A program made the translations under genes and the position numbers. 64,000 nucleotides of DNA from Burkholderia sp. L27(2015) (GTDB lineage Bacteria; Pseudomonadota; Gammaproteobacteria; Burkholderiales; Burkholderiaceae), in NCBI RefSeq assembly GCF_009765705.1, contig NZ_LMUX01000016.1, positions 308,837 to 372,836 on the forward strand, read 5' to 3'. Numbering within the stretch: position 1 is the stretch's first letter; each line of letters starts with the position of its first letter. This document shows positions 8,354 to 17,038 of the stretch, one piece after another. The notes beneath the pieces were generated by a model. That model had not been told where the DNA came from. It searched no databases and was given only the letters and a program-made list of their open reading frames with translations.

Positions 8354-9226
8354 ATGACCTTTGCCGATGTAGTCAACCTGGCGCTGAACGGGCTCGTTTC
8401 CGGGATGTTGGTCGCGCTGCCCGCGCTGGCGGTATCGTTGGTGTACGGGCTTGCCCGCTTCCCGAACGCCGCCACTGGCGATGTTGTCAGCGTGGGCGGC
8501 TATGCCGGCCTGTTCGCGTACACAGCGAGCGGCTCTCTGCTGGCTGCCGGCGCCGGGGCCGCGGCGATCGGTGCGGCGGTCGGCCTGGCCTCGTACTTCC
8601 TGGCGTTTCGCGCCATCCTGCGGCGCTCGGTCATTACGTCGTTGCTGACTTCGATCGGTGTGGGCTTCGTGATCCGGGCGGTGTTGGGCGTCACGTTCGG
8701 CCACCAACCTCGCACCTTCGATATGCCCATCACGCGGGCGGCGCGCTGGCATGGCGTGATGCTCAATCCCACCGATGGGCAACTGGTACTCGTGACGCTT
8801 GCCGTGTTGGCGATCGTGTTCACGCTGCTGTACGGCACCTCGATGGGGCGCAAGATGCGCGCCCTGTCCGACGACGCTGATCTGGCCAGAGTCTCGGGTA
8901 TCGGCGTCGAGCGATCGATGGTGACGATGTGGGCGCTCACGGGCGCCGTATGCGGCATCGCGGGGATGATGGTCGGCATGCGTACCGTCGTATCGCCCGA
9001 CGCGGGTTGGGACACGCTGCTGCCCGCGTTCGCCGCGGCCGTGGTCGGCGGACTCGGCAATCCGCTGGGCGCCGTGGTCGGAGCGATCTTGCTCGGTGTG
9101 CTGCAGGAATTGTCCACGCCGCTGGTGGGCTTCGTCTACAAGATCGCGCTGGCCTACGTGGTGATGCTGTTGGTGTTGCTGATCCGCCCGCAGGGTCTGT
9201 TCAACCGTGTACAGGGAGTGCGCTGA
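8354..9226 (+). CDS. ABC importer permease, LivH type
   Basis: Inner-membrane permease subunit (BPD_transp_2 family) of the importer. The 290-residue protein is strongly hydrophobic with about eight predicted membrane segments, and shows the LVYGLARFPNAATGD and AAVVGGLGNPLGAVVGAILLGVLQE segments characteristic of LivH. It begins 10 bases after the binding-protein gene, and its stop overlaps the next start (TGATG at 9224-9228), so translation of the two permeases is coupled. Confidence 0.88.
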   Translation: MTFADVVNLALNGLVSGMLVALPALAVSLVYGLARFPNAATGDVVSVGGYAGLFAYTASGSLLAAGAGAAAIGAAVGLASYFLAFRAILRRSVITSLLTSIGVGFVIRAVLGVTFGHQPRTFDMPITRAARWHGVMLNPTDGQLVLVTLAVLAIVFTLLYGTSMGRKMRALSDDADLARVSGIGVERSMVTMWALTGAVCGIAGMMVGMRTVVSPDAGWDTLLPAFAAAVVGGLGNPLGAVVGAILLGVLQELSTPLVGFVYKIALAYVVMLLVLLIRPQGLFNRVQGVR

Positions 9227-10119
9227 TGCTCGATTACGCGCTGACCCTGGCCGTGGTAACGCTGATCTACGTGTTGTTGTCCTTGGCATTGGATTTGCAA
9301 TACGGTTTTACCGGCATGATCAATTTCGGCGTGGCCGGATTTTTCGGTGCCGGCGCCTATACCTCCGTGCTACTCACGATGCGGGCCGGCTGGCCGGCAC
9401 CGCTCTCGTTTGCCGGGGCCATGGTCGTGTGCGGCGCGATCGCCTGGCCGCTGGGCAAGATCGCCTTGCGTTTGCGCGACGACTACCTTGCGATCGTGAC
9501 CTTGGGTTTTTCTGAAATCATCCGGCTGGTGCTGGTGCAGGAGCAATGGCTGACCAACGGCGTGCAGGGCATCCCCGGCGTGCCCAGGTTGTGGCCCACG
9601 TGGAGCACCGCGCATAGCGAGCTGTTCTTACTGGTCATGCTATGTGTTGCCAACGTTGCCATGGTGGTGTTTTTGCGTCACCTGACACACAGTCCGTATG
9701 GACGGTTGATACAGGCGATCCGCGACGACGAAGTGGCCGTCAAGGCGCTGGGCAAGAATCCTGCGCGTTTCAAGACGCAGGTGCTGGTGATCGGTGGTGC
9801 GATCACCGGACTGGCCGGTGCATTCTTCGCGCACTACATGACCTACATCGTGCCGGACCAGTTCGTGCCGCTGATTACGTTCTACGTCTGGATGGCGGTC
9901 ATCATGGGCGGCGTCGCGCGCCTGTCGGGTTCGGTGGCGGGTGCCGCGCTGCTGGTCATTTTTCTCGAAGGATCGCGCTTCTTGCGCGGTGTTTTGCCAT
10001 GGGTGAGCGACGACGCGATGGCCAGTGTGCAGATCGGCGCAGTGGGGCTGGTGCTGATTCTGTTCATGCGCTGGCGGCCCGAGGGGTTGTTCGGACGGCG
10101 GCGGGAGGGCTTGAGATGA
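9226..10119 (+). CDS. ABC importer permease, LivM type
   Basis: Second permease subunit. The start is the ATG at 9226 overlapping the previous stop; the frame is open further upstream but only in antiparallel-looking, Arg-rich sequence. The 297-residue protein has the LivM hallmark ALDLQYGFTGMINFGVAGFFGAGAY near its N-terminus, and the ALRLRDDYLAIVTLGFSEIIR loop that contacts the ATPase. It ends in an ATGA overlap with the first ATPase gene. Confidence 0.88.
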   Translation: MLDYALTLAVVTLIYVLLSLALDLQYGFTGMINFGVAGFFGAGAYTSVLLTMRAGWPAPLSFAGAMVVCGAIAWPLGKIALRLRDDYLAIVTLGFSEIIRLVLVQEQWLTNGVQGIPGVPRLWPTWSTAHSELFLLVMLCVANVAMVVFLRHLTHSPYGRLIQAIRDDEVAVKALGKNPARFKTQVLVIGGAITGLAGAFFAHYMTYIVPDQFVPLITFYVWMAVIMGGVARLSGSVAGAALLVIFLEGSRFLRGVLPWVSDDAMASVQIGAVGLVLILFMRWRPEGLFGRRREGLR

Positions 10120-10874
10120 CGCTTTCCACCAGCGGTCTTACGCTGCGCTACGGCGATTTCACGGTGCTTGACGATGTATCGGTGGAAATGAGCCTGGCTG
10201 GCTTGCACGGCATGATCGGACCGAACGGCGCGGGCAAGAGTACGTTTTTCGCAGTCCTGAGCGGTTTCATTCGCCAGAATGCCGGGCGTATCGCGTTCGG
10301 TGGCACGGCGCTTGAACATCTGTCACCGGACGAGCGTGCCCGAACCGGTTTTGGCCGTACCTTCCAGATACCGCGGGAATTCAAGCATCTGTCGGTACGC
10401 GACAACCTGAAGGTGGGCGCGCGACGGCAGCCCGGCGAAAGCCTGCGCCAATTGTTCTGCGCGCCCGCTGCGGTGCGCGCGGCCGAACGGGAGATCGCCG
10501 CGCGCGTCGATGCGACGCTCGCGTTCCTGAAGTTGGAGCGCGTTGCCGACGCGCTGGCGGGCGGGCTCTCCGGCGGTCAGAAGAAGCTGCTCGAACTGGG
10601 CCGGATTTTAATGTCGGAGCCGAAGTTCATCCTGCTGGACGAACCGTACGCGGGGGTCAATCCGGTGCTGATCGAAGAACTTTCGCAGCGCATTCGCGAA
10701 CTCAATGCTCAAGGCATCGGTTTCCTGATCATCGAACATAACCTGGAGGCGCTGAACCGGCTGGTCGACGATCTGTACGTATTGGATCGGGGGCGCCTGA
10801 TCGGACACGGGCGGCCCGACGAAGTGCTCGCGCAAGCGAGTGTGCGCGCGGCCTACATGGGAGGCGCTGCATGA
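10116..10874 (+). CDS. ABC importer ATP-binding protein, LivG type
   Basis: Cytosolic ATPase of the importer, 252 residues. Visible motifs are Walker A GPNGAGKST, the Q-loop GRTFQIP, signature LSGGQKKLLELGR, Walker B FILLDEPYAG, and the switch histidine in IIEHNLE. The long insertion between Walker A and signature (REFKHLSVRDNLKVGAR) fits LivG rather than LivF. The start at 10116 overlaps the permease stop by four bases; the gene ends in another ATGA overlap. Confidence 0.88.
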   Translation: MTLSTSGLTLRYGDFTVLDDVSVEMSLAGLHGMIGPNGAGKSTFFAVLSGFIRQNAGRIAFGGTALEHLSPDERARTGFGRTFQIPREFKHLSVRDNLKVGARRQPGESLRQLFCAPAAVRAAEREIAARVDATLAFLKLERVADALAGGLSGGQKKLLELGRILMSEPKFILLDEPYAGVNPVLIEELSQRIRELNAQGIGFLIIEHNLEALNRLVDDLYVLDRGRLIGHGRPDEVLAQASVRAAYMGGAA

Positions 10875-11575
10875 CGCCGATCTTTGAAATTGCCGGTCTG
10901 ACGGGCGGCTATGGTGAGATTGATATCTTGAAAGGCATCGATCTTCATGTGGCGCCCGGTGAGATCGTCACGATCGCCGGCACCAACGGGGCCGGCAAGT
11001 CGACCATCATCAAGGCCGCGATGGGGCTGCTGCCGCGCGTTGCCGGCTCGGTGCGATTCGAGGCGCATGACATCACGCGCGAACGCGTGGAAACACGCTT
11101 GAAAGCGGGCATCGGCTATGTGCCGCAGGTGGCGAATGTATTTGCCAGCCTGAGCGTGCACGACAACCTGCTGGTGGTGCAGGGCGTTCGCGACGCGCGG
11201 CGCCGGGCCGAAGCCATGTACGAGATGTTTCCGGCGCTGGCGGCCCACCGTCGGCGCAGGGCCGGTTCATTGTCGGGCGGCGAGCGCCAACAACTGGCGT
11301 TCGCGCGTGCACTGATGCGTACGCCCCGCATGATGCTGCTCGACGAGCCCACCGCCGCACTTTCGCCCGCACTGGTCGACGAGATTTTTAGCTATGTGGC
11401 GCGTCTGCCTGCCGCCGGCACCGCCGTGCTGATGGTCGAGCAGCGTGCACGCCAGTCGCTCGCCGTGAGCCAGCGCGGCTACATCATCGACCAGGGCACG
11501 ATCGCGATGCAGGGCGATGCTGCATCGCTGCTCACGGATCCGGCCGCGGCCGATCTGTTTATCGGACGGCACTGA
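10871..11575 (+). CDS. ABC importer ATP-binding protein, LivF type
   Basis: Second ATPase, 234 residues, expected to pair with the LivG-like subunit. It has Walker A GTNGAGKST (Asn where Pro is commoner), the Q-loop GYVPQVANVF, signature LSGGERQQLAFAR, Walker B MMLLDEPTAAL and MVEQRA at the switch region, where LivF proteins commonly have VEQ in place of the usual His. It overlaps the previous gene by four bases and closes the transport set, 46 bases before the oxidoreductase. Confidence 0.88.
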   Translation: MTPIFEIAGLTGGYGEIDILKGIDLHVAPGEIVTIAGTNGAGKSTIIKAAMGLLPRVAGSVRFEAHDITRERVETRLKAGIGYVPQVANVFASLSVHDNLLVVQGVRDARRRAEAMYEMFPALAAHRRRRAGSLSGGERQQLAFARALMRTPRMMLLDEPTAALSPALVDEIFSYVARLPAAGTAVLMVEQRARQSLAVSQRGYIIDQGTIAMQGDAASLLTDPAAADLFIGRH

Positions 11576-11621
11576 CATGCCGTGCCTGCACAACAATCGT
11601 GGCTCGTAACGCAAACCGGTA

Positions 11622-12896
11622 ATGATGAATTCCAACGCTCGCTCTTCCCCTCTTCCCGACGTCGTGGTCATCGGCGCGGGCGTGGTCGGTTTGGCTTGCG
11701 CATGGTCAGCATTGAAAGAGGGCGCGGCGGTCACCCTCATCGATCGCGATTTTGAGGGCGACCGCACTTCGCATGGGAACGCGGGGGGTATCGCGGTCAC
11801 GGAAAGTACGCCGATTTCCGTGAACGGCCTGTTCTTCAACGCCGCCAAATGGTTGTTCGATCCACTCGGGCCGCTCGCCGTGAACTGGAAGCATGTGCCG
11901 GCCGCGCTGCCCTGGTTCATGGCGTTTCGACGAGCCGGTCAGCCGCCGTATTTCACCGCCATATCGCACGCGCTCGCAGCGTTGAACAACCGGGTGTACG
12001 AAGATCTGGTGCCGATGTTCAACGACATTGGTGCATTGACGATGTTTTATCGCCGCGGCGCTTTGACCGTCTACGAGACCGACGAGGCGTTCCAGGCCGA
12101 TGCGCAAGAGTGGCAGTTCAAACGCGAATTGGGCGTGCGCTGCCGGGCCTTGAGCCAGACGGAGATTCGCGAGTGCGAACCGGCGCTGGCGCCCGTCTTC
12201 AAGCATGGCATGTTCCTGGACGACTGGTCCCACATCGGCGACCCCAAGCGGCTGGTTTCCTTGTTGCGGGATCGGGTGCGCGAGTTGGGTGCTCAATTCG
12301 TCGAAGGGAGCGTGGTCGCGCTCGATGCATCCGATAGCGCCGCACCCGCTGCAAGACTGGCAAGTGGCCGTGCGATAAGCGGGCGTCGTCTGGTGGTGGC
12401 GGCGGGCGCATGGTCCGGCACGCTGGCCGCATCGATCGGCGACCGCGTGCTGCTTGATAGCGAACGCGGCTATAACACCACGCTGCCGCAATCGGGTACC
12501 ACGCTATCGCGAGAAGTGATTTTTGCAGAGCGCAAGTTTGTCGCGACGCCGCTCGATATTGGTCTGCGTATCGGCGGCGCCGCGGAATTTGCCGGGCTGA
12601 AGGCTGCGCCCAATTTCAAACGTAGCGATGCGCTGCTGACACTGGGCAAGCGTTTCTTACCCGGCATCGACGCGCGAGGCGCCGTGCAGTGGATGGGGCA
12701 TCGACCTTCGACGCCGGACTCGCTGCCCGTCATCGGCCGCTCGCCTCGTGTCTCCTCGGTGATCTACGCGTTCGGCCATGGACATCTCGGTTTGACGCAA
12801 TCGGCTACGACCGGCGCCCTGGTAGCGGATTTGCTCGCCCAGCGGACCCCGGGGACAGGGCTGGGCGCTTACTCGATCGAGCGCTTTGAGAAATAG
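11622..12896 (+). CDS. FAD-dependent amino acid oxidase/dehydrogenase (DadA-like; probable D-hydroxyproline dehydrogenase)
   Basis: Oxidises an amine to an imine using FAD. The 424-residue protein opens with the dinucleotide-binding VVVIGAGVVGLACAWSALKEG, followed by SHGNAGGIA, and closes with the second FAD contact in YAFGHGHLGLTQSATTGALVADL, as in DadA-type D-amino acid dehydrogenases. In hydroxyproline pathways such an enzyme converts cis-4-hydroxy-D-proline to pyrroline-4-hydroxy-2-carboxylate. Its position directly before a DapA-type deaminase and a proline-racemase-family epimerase supports that role. Sarcosine- or glycine-type oxidases share the fold, so the substrate is inferred. Two adjacent ATG codons make the start uncertain by one residue. 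Confidence 0.82.
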   Translation: MMNSNARSSPLPDVVVIGAGVVGLACAWSALKEGAAVTLIDRDFEGDRTSHGNAGGIAVTESTPISVNGLFFNAAKWLFDPLGPLAVNWKHVPAALPWFMAFRRAGQPPYFTAISHALAALNNRVYEDLVPMFNDIGALTMFYRRGALTVYETDEAFQADAQEWQFKRELGVRCRALSQTEIRECEPALAPVFKHGMFLDDWSHIGDPKRLVSLLRDRVRELGAQFVEGSVVALDASDSAAPAARLASGRAISGRRLVVAAGAWSGTLAASIGDRVLLDSERGYNTTLPQSGTTLSREVIFAERKFVATPLDIGLRIGGAAEFAGLKAAPNFKRSDALLTLGKRFLPGIDARGAVQWMGHRPSTPDSLPVIGRSPRVSSVIYAFGHGHLGLTQSATTGALVADLLAQRTPGTGLGAYSIERFEK

Positions 12897-12967
12897 CGAG
12901 GCTGCGAGTGCCTCGAATGAGTTACGGGCTTACCCGTTGATGTTTCAATCTTTATAAAGGTGCTGCC

Positions 12968-13870
12968 ATGCAAGTCAATTGGAAAGGTGTTTTTCCTGCC
13001 GTTACAACGAAGCTGAAGGAAGACAGTACGCTCGATCACGACGCGATCAGAAGCGGCCTGAACCGTCTCATCGAAAACGGTGTCGGGGGCGTGGTGATGA
13101 TGGGTATGGTGGGCGAAAACGCTCAGTTGAGCCCGGAAGAAAAGCGCACAGTGCTCAAGATCGCGGTGGAAACGGTTGCCGGCCGCGTGCCTGTCATTTC
13201 CGGTTTGGGCGAAACCAATACCGCCAGTGCGGTGCAGTTCGCGAAGGACGCAGAGCAGATCGGCGTGCAAGGCTTGATGGTATTTCCGGGCCTGACATAC
13301 CGCTCCGACGATCGCGAGACCGTGGCGTTCTACCGCACCATCGCTCGTAGCACCAAACTGGGCCTGATGCTCTACAACAATCCGCGCGGCTATGGCGTGG
13401 ACCTGCGCCCCGATTTGCTCGATCAGTTGAAAGACGAAGCCAACATCGTCGCGATCAAGGAAGAGACCTACGACACGACCCGGGTAACGGATGTGTACGC
13501 CCGCTTCGGCGAGCGCTTTTTGGTCTTCTGCGGCGTGGACGATCTGGTGGTCGAATCCGCAGCGCTTGGCGTGACGGGCTGGGTATCCGGCATGGCCAAT
13601 GCCGTACCGAAAGAGTCGGTCGAGCTGCTCGATCTGGCCGTGAAGGGCGACTTCGCCAAAGCGCGCAAGCTGTATCGCATCCTCATCCCGTTGTTCCACC
13701 TCGATGTACACGTCAAGCTGGTGCAGTACATCAAGCTGGCGGAAAACATCACGGCGGGCTATTCGGAAAACGTCAAAGCCCCGCGTCTGAAGCTCGAAGG
13801 GCAGGAGCGTGCCGAGATCGTGAGCATCATCGAGAAGACGCTTGCCGATCTCAAGACGCTGTCGAATTGA
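12968..13870 (+). CDS. DapA/NAL family aldolase-fold enzyme, probable pyrroline-4-hydroxy-2-carboxylate deaminase
   Basis: Class I lyase fold of 300 residues. The Schiff-base lysine is Lys164 in IVAIKEE and the partner tyrosine lies in LMLYNNP. The opening GVFPAVTT, the VGEN motif, and the DDLVVESAALGVTGWVSGMANA segment resemble, from memory, the Pseudomonas-type hydroxyproline-pathway deaminase (LhpC/HypD) more than DapA itself. That enzyme converts the imine from D-hydroxyproline oxidation into 2-oxoglutarate semialdehyde and ammonia. AAAGG precedes the ATG. It lies between the oxidase and the epimerase, exactly where the pathway predicts. A dihydrodipicolinate-synthase role is unlikely in this context. 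Confidence 0.82.
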   Translation: MQVNWKGVFPAVTTKLKEDSTLDHDAIRSGLNRLIENGVGGVVMMGMVGENAQLSPEEKRTVLKIAVETVAGRVPVISGLGETNTASAVQFAKDAEQIGVQGLMVFPGLTYRSDDRETVAFYRTIARSTKLGLMLYNNPRGYGVDLRPDLLDQLKDEANIVAIKEETYDTTRVTDVYARFGERFLVFCGVDDLVVESAALGVTGWVSGMANAVPKESVELLDLAVKGDFAKARKLYRILIPLFHLDVHVKLVQYIKLAENITAGYSENVKAPRLKLEGQERAEIVSIIEKTLADLKTLSN

Positions 13871-13918
13871 CGGGATCAGTGCAACTAAGGCAACTGAGGA
13901 AACTGACGGGGCGGGAAC

Positions 13919-14917
13919 ATGAGAAGTACATTTTTTTGCATAGACGGCCACACCTGTGGTAACCCGGTGCGCGTGGTGGCCGGGGGCGCGCCTATCCTGT
14001 CGGGTGGCACCATGATAGAACGGCGCGCGCACTTCGAGCGGGAGTTCGACTGGATCCGCACGGCTCTGATGTTCGAACCGCGCGGGCACGAGGTGATGTC
14101 CGGCACCATACTGTATCCGTCGACGCGAGCCGATTGCGATGTGGCGATTCTGTTTATCGAGGTCAGCGGCTGCCTGCCGATGTGCGGCCACGGCACCATC
14201 GGTACCGTGACCACTGCCATCGAGCATGGTCTGGTGCGACCGCGCGAACCGGGCGTGCTGCGCCTGGACACACCGGCCGGCCCGGTGCTCGCGCGCTACA
14301 AGATGGACGGGGACTATGTCGACTCTGTGCAGCTCATCAACGTACCGTCATTCCTCCATTCAACCGATCTGAGCGTCGAGGTCGACGGCATCGGCGAAAT
14401 TCGCTTCGATGTGGCCTATGGCGGGAATTTCTACGCCATCATCGAGCCGCAAGCCCACTACGCAGGCTTGCATACCTTGAAGCCTTCGGACATCCAGCGC
14501 CTGAGCCCCATCCTGCGGCAGAAGGCGAACGAGAAATACCGCTTCGTTCATCCGGAGAAACCGGAAATCAGCGGCCTGAGCCACGTGATGTGGACCGGCG
14601 ACGCGACTGTGCCGACGGCACATGGGCGCAACGCGGTCTTCTACGGCGACAAGGCGATCGACCGTTCGCCTTGCGGCACCGGCACCTCGGCCCGTATGGC
14701 GCAACTCGTGAGCCAAGGTCGCTTGCAAGTAGGCGAGCGTTTTGTGCACGAAAGCATCATCGGCACTTTGTTCAACGGTATTGCGGAAGAGGCGACTCGC
14801 GTCGGCGAGTTCGATGCGATCGTCCCCAGTATCGAAGGTTGGGCGCGTGTCACCGGTCATAACACGATCTTTGTCGACGATCGCGATCCGCTGGCCCGAG
14901 GGTTCTTGTTGAAGTGA
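13919..14917 (+). CDS. Proline racemase family protein, probable 4-hydroxyproline 2-epimerase
   Basis: Cofactor-independent racemase fold, 332 residues. The two catalytic thiols of the racemase/epimerase branch are both present: Cys89 in MCGHGTIG and Cys252 in DRSPCGTGTSARMA. The dehydratase branch (trans-3-hydroxy-L-proline dehydratase) has Thr in place of one Cys, so this copy should interconvert isomers, not dehydrate. The N-terminal DGHTCGNPVRVV is also diagnostic. Together with the preceding oxidase and deaminase it fits epimerisation of trans-4-hydroxy-L-proline to cis-4-hydroxy-D-proline. Proline racemase activity cannot be excluded without specificity residues. Confidence 0.88.
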   Translation: MRSTFFCIDGHTCGNPVRVVAGGAPILSGGTMIERRAHFEREFDWIRTALMFEPRGHEVMSGTILYPSTRADCDVAILFIEVSGCLPMCGHGTIGTVTTAIEHGLVRPREPGVLRLDTPAGPVLARYKMDGDYVDSVQLINVPSFLHSTDLSVEVDGIGEIRFDVAYGGNFYAIIEPQAHYAGLHTLKPSDIQRLSPILRQKANEKYRFVHPEKPEISGLSHVMWTGDATVPTAHGRNAVFYGDKAIDRSPCGTGTSARMAQLVSQGRLQVGERFVHESIIGTLFNGIAEEATRVGEFDAIVPSIEGWARVTGHNTIFVDDRDPLARGFLLK

Positions 14918-14976
14918 GCGCGGCGCTCCATTGCATCGTGCGCTCTCCATTCCCACGAAAATAACCAGGTGTAATC

Positions 14977-16212
14977 ATGCTGATCCTAAAAAACGTTCGC
15001 GTACTCGACGTCAATCACGAACACGATGATGGCCGGTATAGCATCGTCATCGACGGCGATACCATACGCGAAGTGACTCGCGAGCCCGTGTCGTTGCCGG
15101 ATGCACAAACCCTGGACATGGGTGGCCGCACCGTCATGCCGGGCATGATCGATTGCCATGCGCACGTGATTGCATCGGTGGCTCATCTGGGCAACAACAG
15201 CCGGCTGCCCAACACCTTCGCGGTGCTGCGGGCGGTGCCTATCCTGCAGGGCATGCTCAATCGCGGGTTCACGACGGTGCGCGACGCGGGCGGCGCCGAC
15301 TACGCGCTATCCAAGGCGATCGAGGAAGGCGTGATCGCCGGGCCTCGTCTTTTTGTCGCCGGCAAGGCACTGTCGCAAACGGGCGGTCATGGCGATTTCC
15401 GCGAACGCTTCGACAACTCGGATCCCGATCCTTGCGGCTGCAACCGCAACCTAGGTGCGATCGGTCGCATCGTCGACGGTGTCGACGATGTCCGCCGGGC
15501 CGTGCGTGAAGAAATGCGCGCCGGCGCCCACCATATCAAGATCATGGCCTCGGGCGGCGTTGCGTCGCCGACCGATCCGATCGGCAATCTGCAATTTTCG
15601 GTCGACGAGATCAAGGCTATCGTCGAAGAGGCGCAATCACACCAGACCTATGTGATGGCGCACGCCTACACCGCCAAGGCGATCTCGCGCGTGGTCGAAC
15701 TCGGTATTAGAACCATCGAGCACGGCAATCTTATCGACGACGCGACGGCCGAGCTCATGGCGCGTCATGGCGCTTATGCCGTGCCCACGCTGGTGACTTA
15801 CGATGCCATGAGCAAAGTGGGCGCCAAGGCCGGCATCGGGGAAAGCACGCTGGTCAAGAATGAGGCGGTGCGAATTCAGGGCTTGCGTGCGCTGGAAATT
15901 CTCAAGCGCCACGGCGTCAAGATTGGTTTAGGCAGCGATTTGCTGGGCGACATGCACGAATTCCAAAGCGATGAACTGTCGATCCGCGCGGAAATCGTCG
16001 GTGCATTTGAAACCATCTGCCAGGCGACGGCCATCGGCGCAGAGATCGTCGGCATGGAAGGGCGCCTGGGTGTTGTCGCGGCCGATGCGATTGCCGATCT
16101 GTTGGTCGTAGATGGGGACCCTACGCAGAATATTCACTTGCTGACGGGGCAGGGCGAGCGCATCGCCGCGGTGATGAAAGCCGGGGCATGGGTCCGGCGT
16201 GCCGGCTTCTAA
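14977..16212 (+). CDS. Metal-dependent amidohydrolase, possible Xaa-Pro type dipeptidase
   Basis: Binuclear-metal amidohydrolase of 411 residues. Ligands are visible in order: His61 and His63 in CHAH, Lys188 in HHIKIMASGG (the usual carboxylated lysine), His229 in VMAHAYT, His249 in IEHGN, and Asp321 in GSDLLGD. This arrangement matches the prolidase/carboxypeptidase-like branch of the imidazolonepropionase-related amidohydrolases, several of which cleave peptides or acylated amino acids ending in proline. There is no signal peptide, so it acts in the cytosol. Placed after the epimerase, it could release proline or hydroxyproline from imported dipeptides; this is inference from context. Confidence 0.82.
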   Translation: MLILKNVRVLDVNHEHDDGRYSIVIDGDTIREVTREPVSLPDAQTLDMGGRTVMPGMIDCHAHVIASVAHLGNNSRLPNTFAVLRAVPILQGMLNRGFTTVRDAGGADYALSKAIEEGVIAGPRLFVAGKALSQTGGHGDFRERFDNSDPDPCGCNRNLGAIGRIVDGVDDVRRAVREEMRAGAHHIKIMASGGVASPTDPIGNLQFSVDEIKAIVEEAQSHQTYVMAHAYTAKAISRVVELGIRTIEHGNLIDDATAELMARHGAYAVPTLVTYDAMSKVGAKAGIGESTLVKNEAVRIQGLRALEILKRHGVKIGLGSDLLGDMHEFQSDELSIRAEIVGAFETICQATAIGAEIVGMEGRLGVVAADAIADLLVVDGDPTQNIHLLTGQGERIAAVMKAGAWVRRAGF

Positions 16213-16241
16213 TTGAGGGGAAAGCAAGGGAAAAGCGGGGC

Positions 16242-16264
16242 ATTTGGGATTTTGTATCCCAAAT
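16242..16264 (+). promoter_or_regulatory. Perfect inverted repeat before the GntR gene
   Basis: ATTTGGGAT (16242-16250) and ATCCCAAAT (16256-16264) are exact reverse complements, 9 bp each, with a 5-base spacer. The repeat lies 54 bases upstream of the chosen gntR start and 30 bases past the amidohydrolase stop. It is a good candidate for an autoregulatory operator, because FCD-type GntR proteins bind as dimers to such sites. A possible -10 (TATAAC) follows at 16292. Confidence 0.65.
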
Positions 16265-16318
16265 TTAAGCCATGCTACGATCGGATGTTCCTATAACTTT
16301 ATAAGCACAGCTATACCC

Positions 16319-17038
16319 ATGGTCGCCGCTAAGCAACGCCGTAACGAAGTGTCCATTGAGAAGGGTCCCGTGATCGCCGAAAGGGTGAGTCGCAAAATCG
16401 TGCGGCCGACGGCGGTCGAATTGGTCACGACGGCGATACGCCAGCGGATCTTGAGTGGCGACTTGGCGCCGGGCGAAGTGCTGCGGCAGGAAGCCTTGGC
16501 CGAAGAGCTGGGCGTGAGCCGCGTGCCGGTGCGCGAGGCCATTACACGCTTGCGAGCCGAAGGCATGATCAACGTCGTGGCGCACAAGGGAGCTTATGTC
16601 TGCGAGCTGTCGGTCGCAGAGGTGCGCGAGACCTTCGACATTCGGTTGCGGCTGGAGCCATGGATTTTTGCGGAAGCGATTCCGCGCATCACCGAGGCGG
16701 AAATTGCCAGGGCCGAGCGCATGGTCAAGGAAATGGACGGGGCGGACGAGGCGCAGTGGGGGCATTTGAATTGGAGCTTCCACGAAACGCTCTATTTGCC
16801 GGCGCAACGTGAAATCACGCTGCAGATGTTGCGGGTGCTGCACGACCGTAGCGACCGGTATTTCCGCTTTCAGGTGGTCAAGGTACCGATACGCACGCAG
16901 TCGCACGAAGAGCATATGGGGCTTGTGCAAGCGTGCCGCAAGCGCGACGCCAAGCTGGGCGCCAAGCTGCTGGAGCAGCACGTGAAGGTGGCTGCGCAGC
17001 AGATCGTGAAGATCGTCGAATCGGTTGTTTTAAGCTAG
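16319..17038 (+). CDS. GntR family transcriptional regulator, FCD subfamily
   Basis: DNA-binding regulator of 239 residues. The N-terminal winged helix spans about residues 25-95 (LVTTAIRQRILSGDLAPGEVLRQEALAEELGVSRVPVREAITRL, given here in part). An all-helical FCD ligand-binding domain follows, with a metal-type pattern around WSFHETLY and QSHEEHMGLV. ATG at 16319 was preferred over the longer frame from 16244 because the extra residues would cross the inverted repeat at 16242-16264. No strong ribosome site is seen. It sits between the hydroxyproline genes and the oppositely directed aconitase X genes, so it probably controls both; the effector is unknown. Confidence 0.9.
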   Translation: MVAAKQRRNEVSIEKGPVIAERVSRKIVRPTAVELVTTAIRQRILSGDLAPGEVLRQEALAEELGVSRVPVREAITRLRAEGMINVVAHKGAYVCELSVAEVRETFDIRLRLEPWIFAEAIPRITEAEIARAERMVKEMDGADEAQWGHLNWSFHETLYLPAQREITLQMLRVLHDRSDRYFRFQVVKVPIRTQSHEEHMGLVQACRKRDAKLGAKLLEQHVKVAAQQIVKIVESVVLS

